Source: Streptomyces sp. NRRL B-1347 (lineage in GTDB: Bacteria > Actinomycetota > Actinomycetes > Streptomycetales > Streptomycetaceae). Taken from it: 64,000 bases of DNA. The translations under genes and the position numbers were made by a program. Positions 53,245 to 62,288 of the stretch are shown here, piece after piece (positions within the stretch are counted from its first letter, which is position 1; each line of letters opens with the position of its first letter). Location: assembly GCF_000720325.1 (NCBI RefSeq), contig NZ_JOJM01000040.1, positions 21,581-85,580 on the forward strand, in the 5' to 3' direction. Under the pieces are notes generated by a model. It did not search any database. It saw only the letters and a program-made list of their open reading frames with translations, and was not told the DNA's origin.

Positions 53245-54171
53245 ATGGACGGAAGAGATCTCCTGGCGGAGCGCTTCGAGGAGCACCGGTCCCACCTGAA
53301 GGCGGTCGCGTACCGCATGCTGGGCTCGCTGAGCGAGGCCGAGGACGCCGTCCAGGAGACCTGGCTCAAGCTCAGCCGGGCCGACAGCGACGCCGTGCAG
53401 AACCTGGGCGGCTGGCTGACGACCGTCGTGGGCCGCGTCTGCCTGGACCTGCTGCGCTCCCGCCAGCAGCGCGGCGAGCAGTCGCTCGACGTGCCCGACA
53501 CCTATGTGCCCGACCCGCAGATCAGCGCGCTGCCCGGCCGCCGCGAGACGGTCGACCCCGAAGAGGAGGCGCTGCTCACCGACTCGGTGGGGCTCGCCCT
53601 GCTCGTCGTACTGGACACGCTCAGCCCCGCCGAGCGCCTCGCGTTCGTCCTGCACGACATGTTCGCGGTGCCGTTCGAGGACATCGCGCCCATCGTGGAG
53701 CGGGCCCCGGCCGCGACCCGGCAGCTGGCGTCCCGCGCCCGCCGCCGGGTGCGGGACGCGGCGCCGGTGCCGGACCCGGACCGGGCCAAGCAGCGCGAGG
53801 TCGTCGAGGCGTTCCTGGCGGCGGCGCGCGGCGGTGAGTTCGACGCGCTGCTCGAACTCCTCGACCCGGACGTGGTGCTGCGGGCCGACGGCGGCGAGGT
53901 CGCGGGCCTCTCGCGCCTGGTGCGCGGCGCCCAGGCGGTGGTGGCGGGGGCGCGTTCGTTCGCCACCGTCGCGCTCTCCACGCACCTGGTGCTCGTCAAC
54001 GGCAGGGTGGGCCAGATGGCGGTGGTCGACGGAGTGCCGTTCTCCGTCGGCGAGTTCACCGTGCGCGACGGCCGGATCGTCGAGATCAACATCCTGGCGG
54101 ACCGCGACCGGCTCGCCGCGCTCCTGGACGCCGACCTGCTCACGGCCGTCACCGGGGAGGCCACGGACTGA
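53245..54171 (+). CDS. ECF sigma factor with SnoaL-like C-terminal domain (SigJ/ECF41 type)
   Basis: A 308-aa sigma factor. Region 2 at about 12-75 (FEEHRSHLKAVAYRMLGSLSEAEDAVQETWLKL), region 4 at about 125-175 (LDTLSPAERLAFVLHDMFAVPFEDIAPIV), then a ~125-residue SnoaL/NTF2-like domain (from REVVEAFLAAARGGEFDALLELLDPDVVLRADGG). In ECF41 sigma factors this C-terminal domain replaces a separate anti-sigma factor and both inhibits and supports activity. No anti-sigma gene is adjacent. The 3' end overlaps the convergent GTPase gene by 23 bases. Confidence 0.92.
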   Translation: MDGRDLLAERFEEHRSHLKAVAYRMLGSLSEAEDAVQETWLKLSRADSDAVQNLGGWLTTVVGRVCLDLLRSRQQRGEQSLDVPDTYVPDPQISALPGRRETVDPEEEALLTDSVGLALLVVLDTLSPAERLAFVLHDMFAVPFEDIAPIVERAPAATRQLASRARRRVRDAAPVPDPDRAKQREVVEAFLAAARGGEFDALLELLDPDVVLRADGGEVAGLSRLVRGAQAVVAGARSFATVALSTHLVLVNGRVGQMAVVDGVPFSVGEFTVRDGRIVEINILADRDRLAALLDADLLTAVTGEATD

Positions 54172-56227
54172 CGGATGCCGGGGCGGCCCCACCGCCTCGG
54201 CCCACCGGGGTGCGCCGCGTGACCCGCTGCACGTACTCCTTCCGGTCCAGCGGATTGTGGTCCGTGCGTGGGCGCGTCGGCGGCGTCCCGCGCACCGGCT
54301 CGTAGCGCTCGAAGGCCGACTCCATCTCGCCCTCGCCGCGCGTGAGTCCGGGCAGCAGCTGCTCGAGCTCGTGCACGCGCGCGGCCGGGACCAGTCCGTC
54401 GAGCACGTACGCCGAGCCGTGCACCGCAGGTGCGTGCGGCACCGCGCCCAGACGTCCCAGGACGGGCAGCAGGGTGCCGAACACCTCGGCGGGCACGGTC
54501 AGCCGGAACCGGTGCACCGGCTCGTGCACCCGTGTGCCCGCCGCCCGCAGCGCGGCCATGAGGACGAGCGGCGTCAGCAGCCGGAAGTCCCCGGCCGTGC
54601 TCGACATGCTCTTGTCGAAGACCGCGTGCGCGTGGCTCTGGCGCGGCCAGTACCCGGAGTGCGTGAGGGTGACGAGGCAGTCGGAGACCTCCCAGCCGTG
54701 CACGCCCTGCCGAAGCGTCTCCCGCACGGTCTCCTCGACCGCCGCGAAGAACGCGTACGGCATCGCGCCGAGCTCGACGCCGAGCCGGAACGCGACGCCG
54801 GACCCCGGCGGCGCGGGCTCCACGCGCAACCCCACCGTGGCGAGGAACGGGTTGGGGTCCGTGTCGATGACCTCGACGTGCGCGCCGGTGCCGACGACGC
54901 GCTCCACACACAGGGGCGTGGTCTCGCGGAAGTCGGCGCCGACGCCGAACTCCTCGGCGAGCGTGGCCTCGATGACCTCCTTCTGGACCTCGCCGTACAG
55001 CGATACGGAGACCTCCTGCCGCAGCGGGTCCTGGCGCAGGCCGATCAGCGGGTCCTGCTCGGCGAGCCGGGTGAGCGCGGCGTGCAGCGCGCCCCGGTCG
55101 CCCGGACGGCGCGGTTCCACGACGGTTTCGAGGGTGGGCGGCGCGAAGTGCCGCCGCGGCGCGTGCCGTTCCGGTACGTCGCGCACATCGCCGAGCACGT
55201 CCCCGATCCGTACGTCGCCGAGGCCCCGGAGGCGGGCGATCTGCCCGGCGACGACGGCATCCCGGGGCACGGCCGTGCCCTGCTCGAAGACGCTGACCGC
55301 GGTGACCTTGCCGGGCTCCGCGCGGCCGCCGAACGGCACCCGGTCGCGTACGCGCAGAGTGCCGGAGTACAGGCGCGCATACGCCACCTTCTCGCCCGCC
55401 GCGCCGCGTTCGACCTTGAAGACGGTGCCCGCGAGCGGCCCCTGCGGGCTGCCGGTGGCCCGCGGCAGCAGCTCCTTGACGGCGTCGGTCAGCGCGTCGA
55501 GCCCGGTGCCGGTGATGGCCGAGCCGAAGAGCACCGGATGCGCGTCGGCCCGCCGCGTCTGCTCCGCCAGGGCCGCGCGCAGCCGCGCGTACGTGAGGGC
55601 GGCGTGGTCGTCCGTGACGTACGCGGCGAGCAGCGCGTCGTCCCGCTCGGCGAGGGACTCGGCCAGGCGGGTGCGGAAAGGGGCGTCGTCGGGCGTGTAC
55701 GCCACGGCTCGCGCGCCCGGCGTACCGGGGGAGCGGACCGTGCCGAGGGCGACGGCGGCCGGGGTCAGTTTCCGGCCGATCTCGGCGAGCACGCGCTCGG
55801 CGTCGGCGCCCCGGCGGTCGACCTTGTTGACGAAGACGAGCGTGGGGATGGCGAGCCGCCGCAGCGTGCGCATGAGCACGCGGGTCTGCGGCTGTACGCC
55901 CTCGACGGCCGACACCACGAGCACCGCGCCGTCGAGCACGCTCAGGACGCGCTCCACCTCGGCGATGAAGTCGGGGTGGCCCGGCGTGTCGATGAGGTTG
56001 ACCGTGACGTCGTCGAGCGCGAACGACACGACGGCGGACTTGATGGTGATTCCGCGTCGCCGCTCCAGGGCGAGCGAGTCGGTGAGCGTGCTGCCGTCAT
56101 CGACGCTGCCGAGTTCGTCGACGACACCGGCGCCGTGCAGGAGCCGCTCGGTCAGGCTGGTCTTACCGGCGTCTACGTGCGCCAGGATTCCCAGGTTCAG
56201 CGTGTGTGCGGGGGTGTGCGATGGCAC
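54149..56227 (-). CDS. OtrA/TetM-like ribosomal protection GTPase homologue
   Basis: A 692-aa EF-G-like translation factor GTPase of the TetM/OtrA group. G1 AHVDAGKTSLTE, G2 region GITIKSAVVSF, G3 DTPGHPDF and G4 NKVD are intact; domains II-V follow in EF-G order. True resistance proteins release tetracycline from the ribosome; many Streptomyces encode related proteins that are not proven to confer resistance, and this one should be regarded as a homologue. The C-terminal ~40 residues are a low-complexity extension that runs into the convergent sigma-factor gene. Confidence 0.85.
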   Translation of the reverse strand: MPSHTPAHTLNLGILAHVDAGKTSLTERLLHGAGVVDELGSVDDGSTLTDSLALERRRGITIKSAVVSFALDDVTVNLIDTPGHPDFIAEVERVLSVLDGAVLVVSAVEGVQPQTRVLMRTLRRLAIPTLVFVNKVDRRGADAERVLAEIGRKLTPAAVALGTVRSPGTPGARAVAYTPDDAPFRTRLAESLAERDDALLAAYVTDDHAALTYARLRAALAEQTRRADAHPVLFGSAITGTGLDALTDAVKELLPRATGSPQGPLAGTVFKVERGAAGEKVAYARLYSGTLRVRDRVPFGGRAEPGKVTAVSVFEQGTAVPRDAVVAGQIARLRGLGDVRIGDVLGDVRDVPERHAPRRHFAPPTLETVVEPRRPGDRGALHAALTRLAEQDPLIGLRQDPLRQEVSVSLYGEVQKEVIEATLAEEFGVGADFRETTPLCVERVVGTGAHVEVIDTDPNPFLATVGLRVEPAPPGSGVAFRLGVELGAMPYAFFAAVEETVRETLRQGVHGWEVSDCLVTLTHSGYWPRQSHAHAVFDKSMSSTAGDFRLLTPLVLMAALRAAGTRVHEPVHRFRLTVPAEVFGTLLPVLGRLGAVPHAPAVHGSAYVLDGLVPAARVHELEQLLPGLTRGEGEMESAFERYEPVRGTPPTRPRTDHNPLDRKEYVQRVTRRTPVGRGGGAAPASVSPWPPR

Positions 56228-56466
56228 AGGGCGTCATGTCCTCGTGATGGGGGGCGATTCCTTCCTGGCGGGACATGGACGTCTGGCGCATCTGGGATCT
56301 CCTGATCGGGAGGCACGGGGGCGGGCACGGCCAGTGCAGCAGGGGGCGCGGCGGGGGAGCAACTGATTTCCGGGGCCGCCGGACGGGCGCTCGGCCGGAC
56401 CGCCGACCGGGCCCCCGACCGGGCCGCCGCCCCCGCGACGGCGCGGCGACGGTAGGACGACGACAT
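56228..56466. other. Intergenic region
   Basis: About 240 bases between the GTPase gene start and the sodN terminator, GC-rich, with short CCGGGCCGCC-like repeats around 56390-56430. No gene or promoter can be supported; the GTPase promoter must be here. Confidence 0.45.
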
Positions 56467-56509
56467 GCGGAAGGGGCCCGTCCGGATCGCTCCGGACGGG
56501 CCCCTCCGC
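56467..56509 (-). terminator. Terminator after sodN
   Basis: A perfect 15-bp inverted repeat (AGGGGCCCGTCCGGA at 56472-56486, TCCGGACGGGCCCCT at 56491-56505) with a 4-base loop, extended by GCGG/CCGC, 20 bases past the sodN stop. Confidence 0.93.
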
Positions 56510-56528
56510 AGTGCGAACTGCCCCGGGA

Positions 56529-56924
56529 TCAGGCCTTCTTGGTCTCCCAGAAGATGCGGTCGATCTCGGCGATGAGCTCGAGCGCCTTCTCGCCGGTCTT
56601 CGGGTCCGTCGACGCCTTGGCGGCCGACAGGGCCTTCAGGGTGTCGTTGACCAGGACGTGCAGCTGCGGGTACTTCTCGAAGTGCGGCGGCTTGAAGTAG
56701 TCGCTCCACAGCACCGAGACGTGGTGCTTGGCGAGCTCGGCGCGCTGCTCCTTGATGACGGTGGCGCGGGCCTGGAAGTGCGGGTCGTCGTTCGCGGCCA
56801 TCTTCTCCTGCACGGCCTTGACCGACTCCGCCTCGATGCGGGCCTGGGCCGGGTCGTACACGCCGCAAGGCAGGTCGCAGTGGGCGCTGGCCTTGACCTT
56901 GGGGGCAAACAGGCGGGAAAGCAT
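56529..56924 (-). CDS. sodN: Nickel superoxide dismutase precursor SodN
   Basis: A 131-aa NiSOD precursor. A 14-residue propeptide (MLSRLFAPKVKASA) is followed by the nickel-hook HCDLPCGVYDP; after cleavage His15 becomes residue 1, and Cys2 and Cys6 of the mature enzyme bind nickel. The rest is the four-helix bundle of the homohexamer. It dismutates superoxide in the cytoplasm. In S. coelicolor sodN is made when nickel is available, with the iron SOD repressed by Nur. Divergent from sodX, its maturation protease. Confidence 0.97.
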   Translation of the reverse strand: MLSRLFAPKVKASAHCDLPCGVYDPAQARIEAESVKAVQEKMAANDDPHFQARATVIKEQRAELAKHHVSVLWSDYFKPPHFEKYPQLHVLVNDTLKALSAAKASTDPKTGEKALELIAEIDRIFWETKKA

Positions 56925-57066
56925 GGAGCTGTCCTCCTCGTGATCGTCTTCTCAGGTGGGACATTACTCCGTGAGAGACGTGTTTTCGCGAGTGCCCCCA
57001 TGGGCTTAGGTCAAAAGTCCGGGGTCACACTGGAACTGGTGGAGGATTGGACCGGGAGGTTGTCTG
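56925..57066. promoter_or_regulatory. sodN-sodX divergent promoter region
   Basis: 142 bases, less GC-rich than the flanks, serve both the sodN and sodX starts. GGGAGG at 57053-57058 is the sodX ribosome-binding site, and GGAGGAC reads into sodN on the minus strand (56928-56936). No Nur-type TTGCAA palindrome is seen. Confidence 0.6.
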
Positions 57067-57528
57067 ATGCCGGAAATGACGGCAGACGGGCGGGAGACAC
57101 GCGTGCCGTTCCAGTTGATCGAGGTCGACGGTCCGTCGATGGTGCCCACGCTGAATCCGGGGGACTGGATGCTGGTGCAGCACGGCGCGCGGGTGCGGCC
57201 CGGCGACGTGGTGATCCTGCGGCACCCGCTGCAGCAGGACCTGTTGGTGGTCAAGCGCGCGGTGGAGCGGCGGGACGGCGGCTGGTGGGTGCTCGGCGAC
57301 AATCCGTACAACACGGGCGGCGACAGCAATGTCTACGGCGTGGTGCCGGAGGACCTCGTGCTCGCCCGGGTGCGGGGGCGCTTCCGGCCGCTCGGCAGAT
57401 TCCGTGCGGAGCGCGAGGCGCTGGGCCGCCGTCAGCTGTCCCTGACGGCGCTGGTCTCCTGGACCTTCTCCGCCGTGCGCCCCGTGCTCGCCGACCGCTC
57501 GCTCTCCAGGCGCTTGCGCGCGCGGTAG
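57067..57528 (+). CDS. sodX: SodX, S26-type peptidase for NiSOD maturation
   Basis: A 153-aa S26-family peptidase (signal-peptidase-like) that removes the SodN propeptide so that His1 can bind nickel. The catalytic dyad is Ser24 (DGPSMVPTL) and Lys63 (LLVVKRAV). Start ATG 57067 has GGGAGG 8 bases upstream. The C-terminal ~33 residues are basic and overlap the convergent CGNR gene by 97 bases, so the core peptidase (1-120) is the conserved part. Confidence 0.93.
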   Translation: MPEMTADGRETRVPFQLIEVDGPSMVPTLNPGDWMLVQHGARVRPGDVVILRHPLQQDLLVVKRAVERRDGGWWVLGDNPYNTGGDSNVYGVVPEDLVLARVRGRFRPLGRFRAEREALGRRQLSLTALVSWTFSAVRPVLADRSLSRRLRAR

Positions 57529-58061
57529 GCCGCCACGTTCGCCCGGGTCGCGCAGCGGTCGGAGCAGTAGCGCCGGGAGCGGTTGGTCGAGGTGTCCAGA
57601 TAGGCGTTGCGGCACGGCGCCGCCTCGCACAGGCCGAGCCGGTCCACGCCGTGCTCGGTGAGGTGGAAGGCGAGGCCCATGGCCGCGATCGCCGCGTATC
57701 CGGCGGTGGCGTTGGACGGGTGGTCGGCCAGGTGCATGTGCCACAGCGGGCGGCCGTCGTCGTCGCGGTAGTCGTGGCCCGAGATCTGCGGGCTCACCGG
57801 GAACTCCAGGAGCAGCGAGTTCAGCAGGTCCACGGCGAGGGTCTCGTCGCCGCCGTCCGCCGCCTCGAAGACCGACCTGAGCCGCCCCCGGACCGAGCGG
57901 AAGCGCGTCACGTCCGAGTCCGTGGCGCGCCGGGCCGCCTGCTGGTTGGCCCCGAACAGCTCCCGGACCGCCTCGACCGACGTCAGCGTGTCCTTGTTGC
58001 GCGCCGGCTCCTCGGTGTTGACCAGACGTACGGCATAGTCCGAGTAATAGGCCAGTTCCAC
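57432..58061 (-). CDS. CGNR zinc-finger domain protein
   Basis: A 209-aa protein with an N-terminal ABATE domain (YYSDYAVRLVNTEEPARNKDTLTSVEAVRELF) and a C-terminal zinc finger (LCEAAPCRNAYLDTSTNRSRRYCSDRCATRANVAAYRARKR). It is the second CGNR protein of this window (see 50468-51055), and shares FHLTEHGVDRLGLC-type features with the family. GTG start after AAGGACTACAA. Probable DNA-binding regulator; the target is unknown. Its 3' end is antisense to the sodX tail. Confidence 0.88.
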   Translation of the reverse strand: MELAYYSDYAVRLVNTEEPARNKDTLTSVEAVRELFGANQQAARRATDSDVTRFRSVRGRLRSVFEAADGGDETLAVDLLNSLLLEFPVSPQISGHDYRDDDGRPLWHMHLADHPSNATAGYAAIAAMGLAFHLTEHGVDRLGLCEAAPCRNAYLDTSTNRSRRYCSDRCATRANVAAYRARKRLESERSASTGRTAEKVQETSAVRDS

Positions 58062-58178
58062 TTGTAGTCCTTACCGGGGCGGGCTATCTTCGTCTGCGGG
58101 CGTGGTAACAGTCGCTTTTCCATCGCGGGTGTTACCTGTCGAGGTTAATCGAGGGTAGTACGGGACGGAGGGCTTCCG

Positions 58179-58952
58179 GTGACGGAAACGGCTAGCGGTA
58201 CGGGATTCGGAACCGACTGGCGCGCCTGGCAGGAGAGCTGGGACCGGCAGCAGGAGTGGTACATGCCGGACCGCGAGGAGCGGTTCCGCGTCATGCTCGA
58301 CATGGTCGAGGCCCTGGTCGGCCCCGAGCCCCGCGTCCTGGACCTCGCGTGCGGCACGGGCACCATCACCGCCCGGCTGCTCGCGCGGTTCCCCGGGGCC
58401 ACCAGCGTCGGCGTCGACCTCGACCCGGCCCTGCTCGCCATCGCCGAGGGCACCTTCGCGGGCGACGACCGGGTCACGTTCGTGACCGCGGACCTGAAGG
58501 ACCCGGCCTGGGCGGCGCAGCTGCCGCACGACTCCTACGACGCGGTGCTCACCGCCACCGCCCTGCACTGGCTGTTCAGCGAGCCGCTCGCCGCGCTCTA
58601 CCACCAGCTCGGCGGCCTGGTCCGCGACGGCGGCGTCTTCCTCAACGCCGACCACATGCCCGACCCGACGACGCCGCGCCTGAACGCCGCCGACCGCGAG
58701 CAGCGCCACGCCCGCCAGGCCGCGGCCCGGGCCGCGGGTGTCCTCGACTGGGCGGACTGGTGGGCGCTCGCCGCGCAGGACCCGGTGCTCGCCGGGCCCA
58801 CGGCCAAGCGCTTCGAGATCTACGGAGAGCACGCGGACGGCGACACCCCGCCCGCCGAGTGGCACGCCCGCACCCTGCGCGAGGCGGGCTTCGCGGAGGC
58901 CCGCACGGTGTGGTCGTCGCCTTCGGACGCGATGGTCCTAGGGCTGAAGTAG
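58179..58952 (+). CDS. Class I SAM-dependent methyltransferase
   Basis: A 257-aa methyltransferase. Motif I VLDLACGTGTITARLL (about 53-68), the acidic VGVDLDP, and the post-motif LTATALHWL are typical of the class I fold. Substrate unknown. GTG start; followed by a strong hairpin terminator. Divergent from the CGNR gene with 117 bases between. Confidence 0.87.
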   Translation: MTETASGTGFGTDWRAWQESWDRQQEWYMPDREERFRVMLDMVEALVGPEPRVLDLACGTGTITARLLARFPGATSVGVDLDPALLAIAEGTFAGDDRVTFVTADLKDPAWAAQLPHDSYDAVLTATALHWLFSEPLAALYHQLGGLVRDGGVFLNADHMPDPTTPRLNAADREQRHARQAAARAAGVLDWADWWALAAQDPVLAGPTAKRFEIYGEHADGDTPPAEWHARTLREAGFAEARTVWSSPSDAMVLGLK

Positions 58953-59004
58953 CGACTTCGACCCGGGTGCGCGGCGCGCCTCGCCGAACCGTGCCGTGCC
59001 GTGC

Positions 59005-59050
59005 GTGAAGGGGCGGTCCGGATCCTCAGGGATCGGGACCGCCCCTTCAC
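59005..59050. terminator. Bidirectional terminator
   Basis: A perfect 15-bp inverted repeat (GTGAAGGGGCGGTCC at 59005-59019, GGACCGCCCCTTCAC at 59036-59050) between the converging methyltransferase and amino acid ABC genes. Confidence 0.92.
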
Positions 59051-59084
59051 GGTTTCGAGAACCTTGCAGCGGTTTCGAGGGGCC

Positions 59085-59846
59085 CTACAGGACCTTCGAA
59101 AGGAACGACTTCGTCCGGTCGTGCTGCGGGTTCGTCAGGACGTCCCTCGGGTTCCCGGACTCGACCACCACGCCGCCGTCCATGAAGACGAGGCTGTCGC
59201 CGACCTCGCGCGCGAAGCCCATCTCGTGCGTGACGACGACCATCGTCATGCCGGACTCGGCGAGGTCGCGCATCACGTCGAGCACGTCACCGACGAGCTC
59301 CGGGTCGAGCGCCGACGTCGGCTCGTCGAACAGCATCAGCTTCGGGTCCATCGCCAGGGCGCGGGCGATGGCCACACGCTGCTGCTGGCCGCCGGAGAGC
59401 TGCGAGGGGTAGTTCTTCGCCTTGTCGGCGAGCCCGACGCGCTCCAGGAGCTGCTCCGCGCGCTCCCGGGCGGCCGCCTTGGGCTGGCCCTTGACCTGGA
59501 TCGGCGCCTCCATGACGTTCTCCAGGGCCGTCATGTGCGGGAAGAGGTTGAAGCGCTGGAAGACCATGCCGATGTCCCGGCGCTTCATGGCGACTTCGCT
59601 GTCCTTGAGCTCGTACAGCTTGTCGCCCTTCTGCCGGTAGCCGACCAGCTCCCCGTCCACGTAGAGACGGCCGGCGTTGACCTTCTCCAGGTGGTTGATG
59701 CAGCGCAGGAACGTCGACTTGCCGGAGCCGGAGGGGCCGATGAGGCAGAACACCTCGCCGGACTTGACCTCCAGGTCGATGCCCTTGAGGACTTCTACGT
59801 GGCCGAACGACTTGTGGACGTTCTCGGCCTTGACCATGGCAGTCAT
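59085..59846 (-). CDS. Amino-acid ABC transporter, ATP-binding subunit
   Basis: A 253-aa GlnQ-type ATPase. Walker [10 protein letters not shown] (38-46), signature LSGGQQQR, Walker [13 protein letters not shown] and the switch His in VVTHEMGFA are intact. It energises uptake of a polar amino acid with the permease and binding protein encoded upstream. ATG 59846 shares a base with the permease stop (TGATG); an alternative ATG is 9 bases downstream. Confidence 0.95.
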   Translation of the reverse strand: MTAMVKAENVHKSFGHVEVLKGIDLEVKSGEVFCLIGPSGSGKSTFLRCINHLEKVNAGRLYVDGELVGYRQKGDKLYELKDSEVAMKRRDIGMVFQRFNLFPHMTALENVMEAPIQVKGQPKAAARERAEQLLERVGLADKAKNYPSQLSGGQQQRVAIARALAMDPKLMLFDEPTSALDPELVGDVLDVMRDLAESGMTMVVVTHEMGFAREVGDSLVFMDGGVVVESGNPRDVLTNPQHDRTKSFLSKVL

Positions 59847-60790
59847 CAGCGCACTCCCGAACGGTTGCCCAGCGACACCATGTTCGCCTTGATCTTCTGC
59901 CAGGGGGTGTCCGGCAGGCTGCGCGAGGAGCCGCGCGCGTAGTACCGCTCCAGGTAGAACTGCCCGACGCTGAGGATCGACGTCATGATCAGGTACCAGG
60001 TGGCGGCGAGGAGCAGGGTCTCGACCGTGGCGCCCGACGAGGTGCCGATGTCCTGGGCGTAGCGCAGGAGCTCGTAGTACTGGACGGCCGCCACGAGGGA
60101 GGTCGTCTTCAGCATGTTGATGACCTCGTTGCCCGTCGGCGGCACGACCACGCGCATCGCCTGCGGGATGATGATGCGCCGCAGCGTCTTGCCGTGGCTC
60201 ATGCCGAGCGCCTGCGAGGCCTCCGTCTGGCCCTCGTCGACCGAGAGCAGACCGGCGCGGCAGATCTCCGCCATGTACGCGGCCTCGTTCAGGCCGAGGC
60301 CGAGCAGCGCCGTCAGGAACGGCGTCATGAAGTCCGACCACTCGTCCTGGTAGATCGGCCCGAGGTTGATGTACTCGAAGACGAAGCCCAGGTTGAACCA
60401 GACGAAGAGCTGGACCAGGACCGGCGTGCCGCGGAAGAACCAGATGTAGAACCACGCGATCGACGAGGTCACCGGGTTCTTCGACAGGCGCATCACCGAG
60501 AGGAGCACACCGCCCACGACACCGATGAGCATCGAGAGGACCGTGAGGATCAGGGTCTCGCGGACACCCTTGAGGATGCGCTCGTCGAAGAAGTTGTCGG
60601 GGATGGCGCCCCAGTTGATGTCGCCCTGGGAGAAGGCGTAGATGATCGCGCCGAGTACGCCGACGGCGAGCACGCCGGCCACGTAGCGGCCGTAGTGCCG
60701 CACCGGGACGGCCTTGATGGCTTCCGGGGCGGAGCGTGGCGGCTCGTCCTTGGGGCCGGGCGAGCCCGACTTGGTGATGTCCGTTGTCAC
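59846..60790 (-). CDS. Amino-acid ABC transporter, permease subunit
   Basis: A 314-aa HisM/GlnP-type permease with about six helices; [17 protein letters not shown] and the EAA-type loop [32 protein letters not shown] (about 195-230) mark the family. A single permease gene suggests a homodimer. The GTG start has GAAAGG about 10 bases upstream. Confidence 0.95.
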   Translation of the reverse strand: MTTDITKSGSPGPKDEPPRSAPEAIKAVPVRHYGRYVAGVLAVGVLGAIIYAFSQGDINWGAIPDNFFDERILKGVRETLILTVLSMLIGVVGGVLLSVMRLSKNPVTSSIAWFYIWFFRGTPVLVQLFVWFNLGFVFEYINLGPIYQDEWSDFMTPFLTALLGLGLNEAAYMAEICRAGLLSVDEGQTEASQALGMSHGKTLRRIIIPQAMRVVVPPTGNEVINMLKTTSLVAAVQYYELLRYAQDIGTSSGATVETLLLAATWYLIMTSILSVGQFYLERYYARGSSRSLPDTPWQKIKANMVSLGNRSGVR

Positions 60791-61034
60791 GGGTGGTGCC
60801 TTTCAGCGACGAGGTGACGAGGGGTGCGGCAGGACGCTGGCCTGCCGCGGGCCCGCGGTGGCCTCGGGTCCGCCGTCGGGGATGCCGACGGCCTTCCGTG
60901 GGCCCGCGGTGGCTCGGGTCTCCGCGGGCCCGGCCGCGGCTCGGGCCCGCCGACCGGCGGTCGTGGGCCCGGGCGGGGCCCGCCGCGGGGTGGCCGCGGC
61001 CACCGGTGGGCCGCGGCGTGCGGTCAGGCGCCGC
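60791..61034 (-). other. GC-rich gap between binding protein and permease
   Basis: 244 bases, almost all G and C, with repeats of GGGCCCGCGGTGGC (60849-60862 and again at 60900-60913). On the minus strand this is the space between the binding-protein gene and the permease gene, where hairpins would uncouple levels of the two, as in dasA-dasB. No gene. Confidence 0.6.
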
Positions 61035-62000
61035 TCACTTGCCGCCGTTGACCTTGGCTTCCTTGACCGCGCCGGCCTCGACGCCCCACTCCTTGATGAT
61101 CTTCTCGTACTGGCCGTTCGCGATGATCGCGTTGAGCGCGGCCTTGATCGCGTCGCGCAGCTTGGGGTTGTCCTTGGAGATCGCGATGCCGTACGGGGCC
61201 GCTTCCACCTGCTCGCCCACGAGCTGGAAGTCCTTGCCGCCGCCCGAGGTCTTCACCGCGTACGCCGCGACCGGGAAGTCCGACGAGCCCGCGTCCGCGC
61301 CGCCCGAGCGCAGCCGGGTCTGGGCCTGCTGGTCGTTGTCGAAGGACTCGATGGCGATCTTCTTGCCGCCCTTGCACTTCTTCGACTCGGTCTTGGCCAT
61401 GTCGTGCGAGACGGTGCCGCGCTGGACCACGATCTTCTTGCCGCACAGGTCGGACCAGGTCGTGATGCCCTGGTCCTCGCCCTTCTTGGTGTAGATCGAG
61501 ACGCCCGCGGTGAAGTAGTCGACGAAGTCGACGCCCTTGCCGACCTTCTTGCCGGTCTCCTCGTCGATGCCCTCCTGGCGGTTCTTGGTGTCCGTCATCG
61601 CCGACATCGCGATGTCGTACCGCTTGGAGCGCAGACCGCCGAGCAGCGTGTCGAAGGTTCCGTTGTCGAACTGGAAGTCCACGCCGAGCTGCTTGCCCAT
61701 GGCGTCGGCGATGTCGGGGTCGATACCGACCGTTTCGCCGTTCTTGTCCTTGAACTCGACCGGCGGGTAGGCGATGTCCGAGCCGACCTTGATGACGCCC
61801 TTGTTGCGGACGTTCGCGGGGAGCATGTCGGAGAGCGGCGCGTCGACGACCTTCTTGCCGCTGTCGCCCTTCTTGTTGTCCCGCTGGTCGCCGCATCCGG
61901 TCAGGAGCAGCGAGCCGGCGACCGCGATCGCGCCGACAGCGACGATCCGGGACTTCGCGGACTTCGCGGCGGTCGTGCGACAAGTGGTGCCTGCGGTCAT
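61035..62000 (-). CDS. Amino-acid ABC transporter, substrate-binding lipoprotein
   Basis: A 321-aa family 3 solute-binding protein with lipobox LLTGC (Cys36) and mature part beginning VIKVGSDIAYPPVEFKDKNGETVGIDPDIADAMGK, a GlnH/HisJ-like ligand pocket for a polar amino acid. The ATG at 62000 is chosen for GGAGGA 6 bases upstream; a longer frame to 62165 is not needed. A stable hairpin lies in the leader. Confidence 0.93.
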   Translation of the reverse strand: MTAGTTCRTTAAKSAKSRIVAVGAIAVAGSLLLTGCGDQRDNKKGDSGKKVVDAPLSDMLPANVRNKGVIKVGSDIAYPPVEFKDKNGETVGIDPDIADAMGKQLGVDFQFDNGTFDTLLGGLRSKRYDIAMSAMTDTKNRQEGIDEETGKKVGKGVDFVDYFTAGVSIYTKKGEDQGITTWSDLCGKKIVVQRGTVSHDMAKTESKKCKGGKKIAIESFDNDQQAQTRLRSGGADAGSSDFPVAAYAVKTSGGGKDFQLVGEQVEAAPYGIAISKDNPKLRDAIKAALNAIIANGQYEKIIKEWGVEAGAVKEAKVNGGK

Positions 62001-62044
62001 AGGGGTCCTCCGGCGGATGGGGAGTAGCCATGTGTCTGACATGG

Positions 62045-62075
62045 GGTCGTGCACACACCTTCGGGTGTCGCGACC
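62045..62075 (-). promoter_or_regulatory. Leader hairpin upstream of the binding-protein gene
   Basis: GGTCG (62045-62049) pairs with CGACC (62071-62075), enclosing ACACC-TTCG-GGTGT. On the minus strand this structure lies 45-75 bases upstream of the start, within the likely leader. It could stabilise the message or act in attenuation. Confidence 0.5.
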
Positions 62076-62274
62076 TCGTGTGATGGTGCATCTTGCCATT
62101 CGGACCGTCCGATTCTGGGGGCCGGAGATGTCAAAATCGGATAACGGGCGATCCGTGGACCACAACAGGCCGGTACGCCTTGCTCATTGACGGGGTGGGG
62201 CGAAGCGGTGGCAACCACTGGATAACCACCCAATCTCGCTATGTGGACCCGCCGAACGGACCTTTGTCGCATAT

Positions 62275-62288
62275 AGGGATAAATCCCT
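62275..62288. promoter_or_regulatory. Perfect palindrome in the divergent region
   Basis: AGGGATAAATCCCT, two perfect 6-base arms around AA, lies in the AT-richer middle of the gap. It could be an operator for either flanking gene; no matching regulator is known to me. Confidence 0.4.

Noticed and set aside
54149-56227. Tetracycline resistance determinant
   Set aside because: The gene is a TetM/OtrA-like GTPase, but many chromosomal Streptomyces homologues are not shown to give resistance, and there is no antibiotic cluster or repressor beside it. Kept as homologue only.
60849-60913. The repeated GGGCCCGCGGTGGC segment as a CRISPR-like or mobile repeat
   Set aside because: Only two copies, in a nearly pure G/C gap between two genes of one operon; best explained as hairpin-forming intercistronic DNA.
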